From Actinomycetes bacterium (lineage in GTDB: Bacteria > Actinomycetota > Acidimicrobiia > Acidimicrobiales > Acidimicrobilacustridaceae), in the NCBI GenBank assembly GCA_029782145.1, contig JAKOVH010000019.1, forward strand, positions 1 to 50,858: a stretch of DNA of 50,858 nucleotides, read 5' to 3'. Below, piece after piece: positions 50,268-50,858 of this stretch (position 1 is the first letter of the stretch; the number at the start of each line of letters is the position of its first letter). A program made the translations under genes and the position numbers. The notes under the pieces were generated by a model. That model saw only the letters and a list, made by a program, of their open reading frames with translations, made no database searches and had not been told where the DNA came from.

Positions 50268-50361
50268 CGCTGCTCCTCGGGACGCGTCCAGGCTGTCAAC
50301 GGTACCCCTGACCAGGCGATCGGTCGCAACCGGCTCCGGCCCGGTGATTGACTGCTGACCC

Positions 50362-50858
50362 GTGCTCGTCCTGCGCTACGACCTGCGGGTCCCGCCCCAC
50401 CTCGGGACGGAGGCTGCCGCCCAGTACGCGGCGTGCCTCGAGCAGGTGCGCTGGGGTGAGCGGTGCGGGTTCGACATGGTGGTGCTGTCGGAGCACCACG
50501 GTGCCCACGACGGCTTCATGCCGGCGCCGTTGACGGTGGCGGCCGCGGTGGCGGGGGCGACGCGCCGGATCGGCATCAACCTGTCGGCGCTGCTGGTGAC
50601 GATGCACGACCCGGTGCGCCTGGCCGAGGAGCTGGCCGCGGTCGACCTGGTCTCGGGCGGGCGGGTCTCGGTGGTGCTGGGCACCGGCTACCGCCAGGAG
50701 GAGTTCGAGATGGCGGGCATCGAGTACCGCGACCGCAACCGGATCCTCGAAGAGCACGTGGCCGTGCTGCGCCAGGCGTGGACCGGCGACGAGTTCGACT
50801 GGCAGGGTCGACGGGTGCGGGTCCGTCCCGTGCCGGCGACGCCGGGAGGACCGTTGCT
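50362..50858 (+). CDS. LLM-class (luciferase-like, F420/FMN) oxidoreductase, partial
   Basis: About 165 codons from GTG 50362 and open to the window end. LEQVRWGERCGFDMVVLSEHH (about 26-46 in pieces), INLSALLVTMHDPVRLAEEL (about 76-95) and DLVSGGRVSVVLGTGYRQEEF (about 99-120) are the luciferase-like TIM-barrel signature. The SGGR and GxGY elements bind flavin phosphate. Family members in actinobacteria often use F420. The C-terminal half is missing, so the substrate cannot be guessed. Confidence 0.85.
   Translation, partial: MLVLRYDLRVPPHLGTEAAAQYAACLEQVRWGERCGFDMVVLSEHHGAHDGFMPAPLTVAAAVAGATRRIGINLSALLVTMHDPVRLAEELAAVDLVSGGRVSVVLGTGYRQEEFEMAGIEYRDRNRILEEHVAVLRQAWTGDEFDWQGRRVRVRPVPATPGGPL

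Overview
The window is high-GC actinobacterial DNA. A WhiB regulator lies next to a PdtaS-type kinase. The window also has a paired ArsA-like ATPase module, the MSMEG_4193/DUF3090/SCO1664 gene triad, ETF genes, an F420-type iron-sulfur flavoprotein and many fatty-acid/lipid catabolism enzymes. Together with a complete System I (Ccm) cytochrome c maturation operon and many apparently leaderless genes, this suggests a deep-branching actinobacterium, most likely class Acidimicrobiia. The taxonomic call is inference from gene content only.

Layout. 1-3.7 kb: a less GC-rich accessory region made of very small single-gene units (I78-inhibitor-like protein, DUF7336-like protein, PH-domain membrane protein, secreted protein, two tiny membrane proteins, a lipoprotein). 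These units are separated by at least six copies of a ~30-bp near-palindromic repeat, all in the same orientation. The region also holds the 5' end of an IS21-type element and a broken IS30 transposase. It looks like a cassette array and is the most unusual part of the window. 3.7-7.1 kb: double-hotdog thioesterase, tRNA-Arg(CCG), SDR, nitroreductase and a diiron/MBL-fold protein. 7.2-13.3 kb (minus strand): LCP cell-wall protein, acyl-CoA ligase and TPR-LuxR regulator in a row, then an acyl-CoA dehydrogenase. 13.3-19.2 kb: F420 hydrogenase beta-like protein, lipoprotein, family 5 UDG, a winged-helix protein overlapping an inverted repeat, the overlapping phosphomutase-DUF3090-SCO1664 triad, and a DUF2231 membrane protein.

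19.4-23.4 kb: etfB-etfA, a diacylglycerol kinase-like enzyme, GDPD and a WhiB. 23.5-28.6 kb (minus strand): PdtaS-like kinase, two tandem Get3/ArsA-like ATPases, DUF3107 and the Mrp Fe-S carrier. 28.7-32.2 kb: SufR-like regulator, DUF389 protein, cysteine desulfurase and a SixA-like phosphatase. 32.2-39.2 kb (minus strand): nine tightly overlapping genes ccmA-B-C-D-E-F-G-H-I, which supply heme and handle thiol chemistry for c-type cytochromes. 39.4-46.2 kb: sortase plus septum-formation-like lipoprotein, enoyl-CoA hydratase, a divergent GH63-like hydrolase and glycosyltransferase, and a TetR regulator with a clear operator. 46.2-50.9 kb: an acyltransferase/beta-lactamase fusion, a thiolase with its DUF35 partner, and the start of an LLM-family oxidoreductase cut by the window edge.

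Functionally, acyl-CoA ligase, acyl-CoA dehydrogenase, ETF, enoyl-CoA hydratase, SDR, thiolase/DUF35 and thioesterase form a dispersed beta-oxidation set. Mrp, SufR-like regulator and cysteine desulfurase form an Fe-S group. LCP, sortase, GT/GH and acyltransferase serve the envelope.
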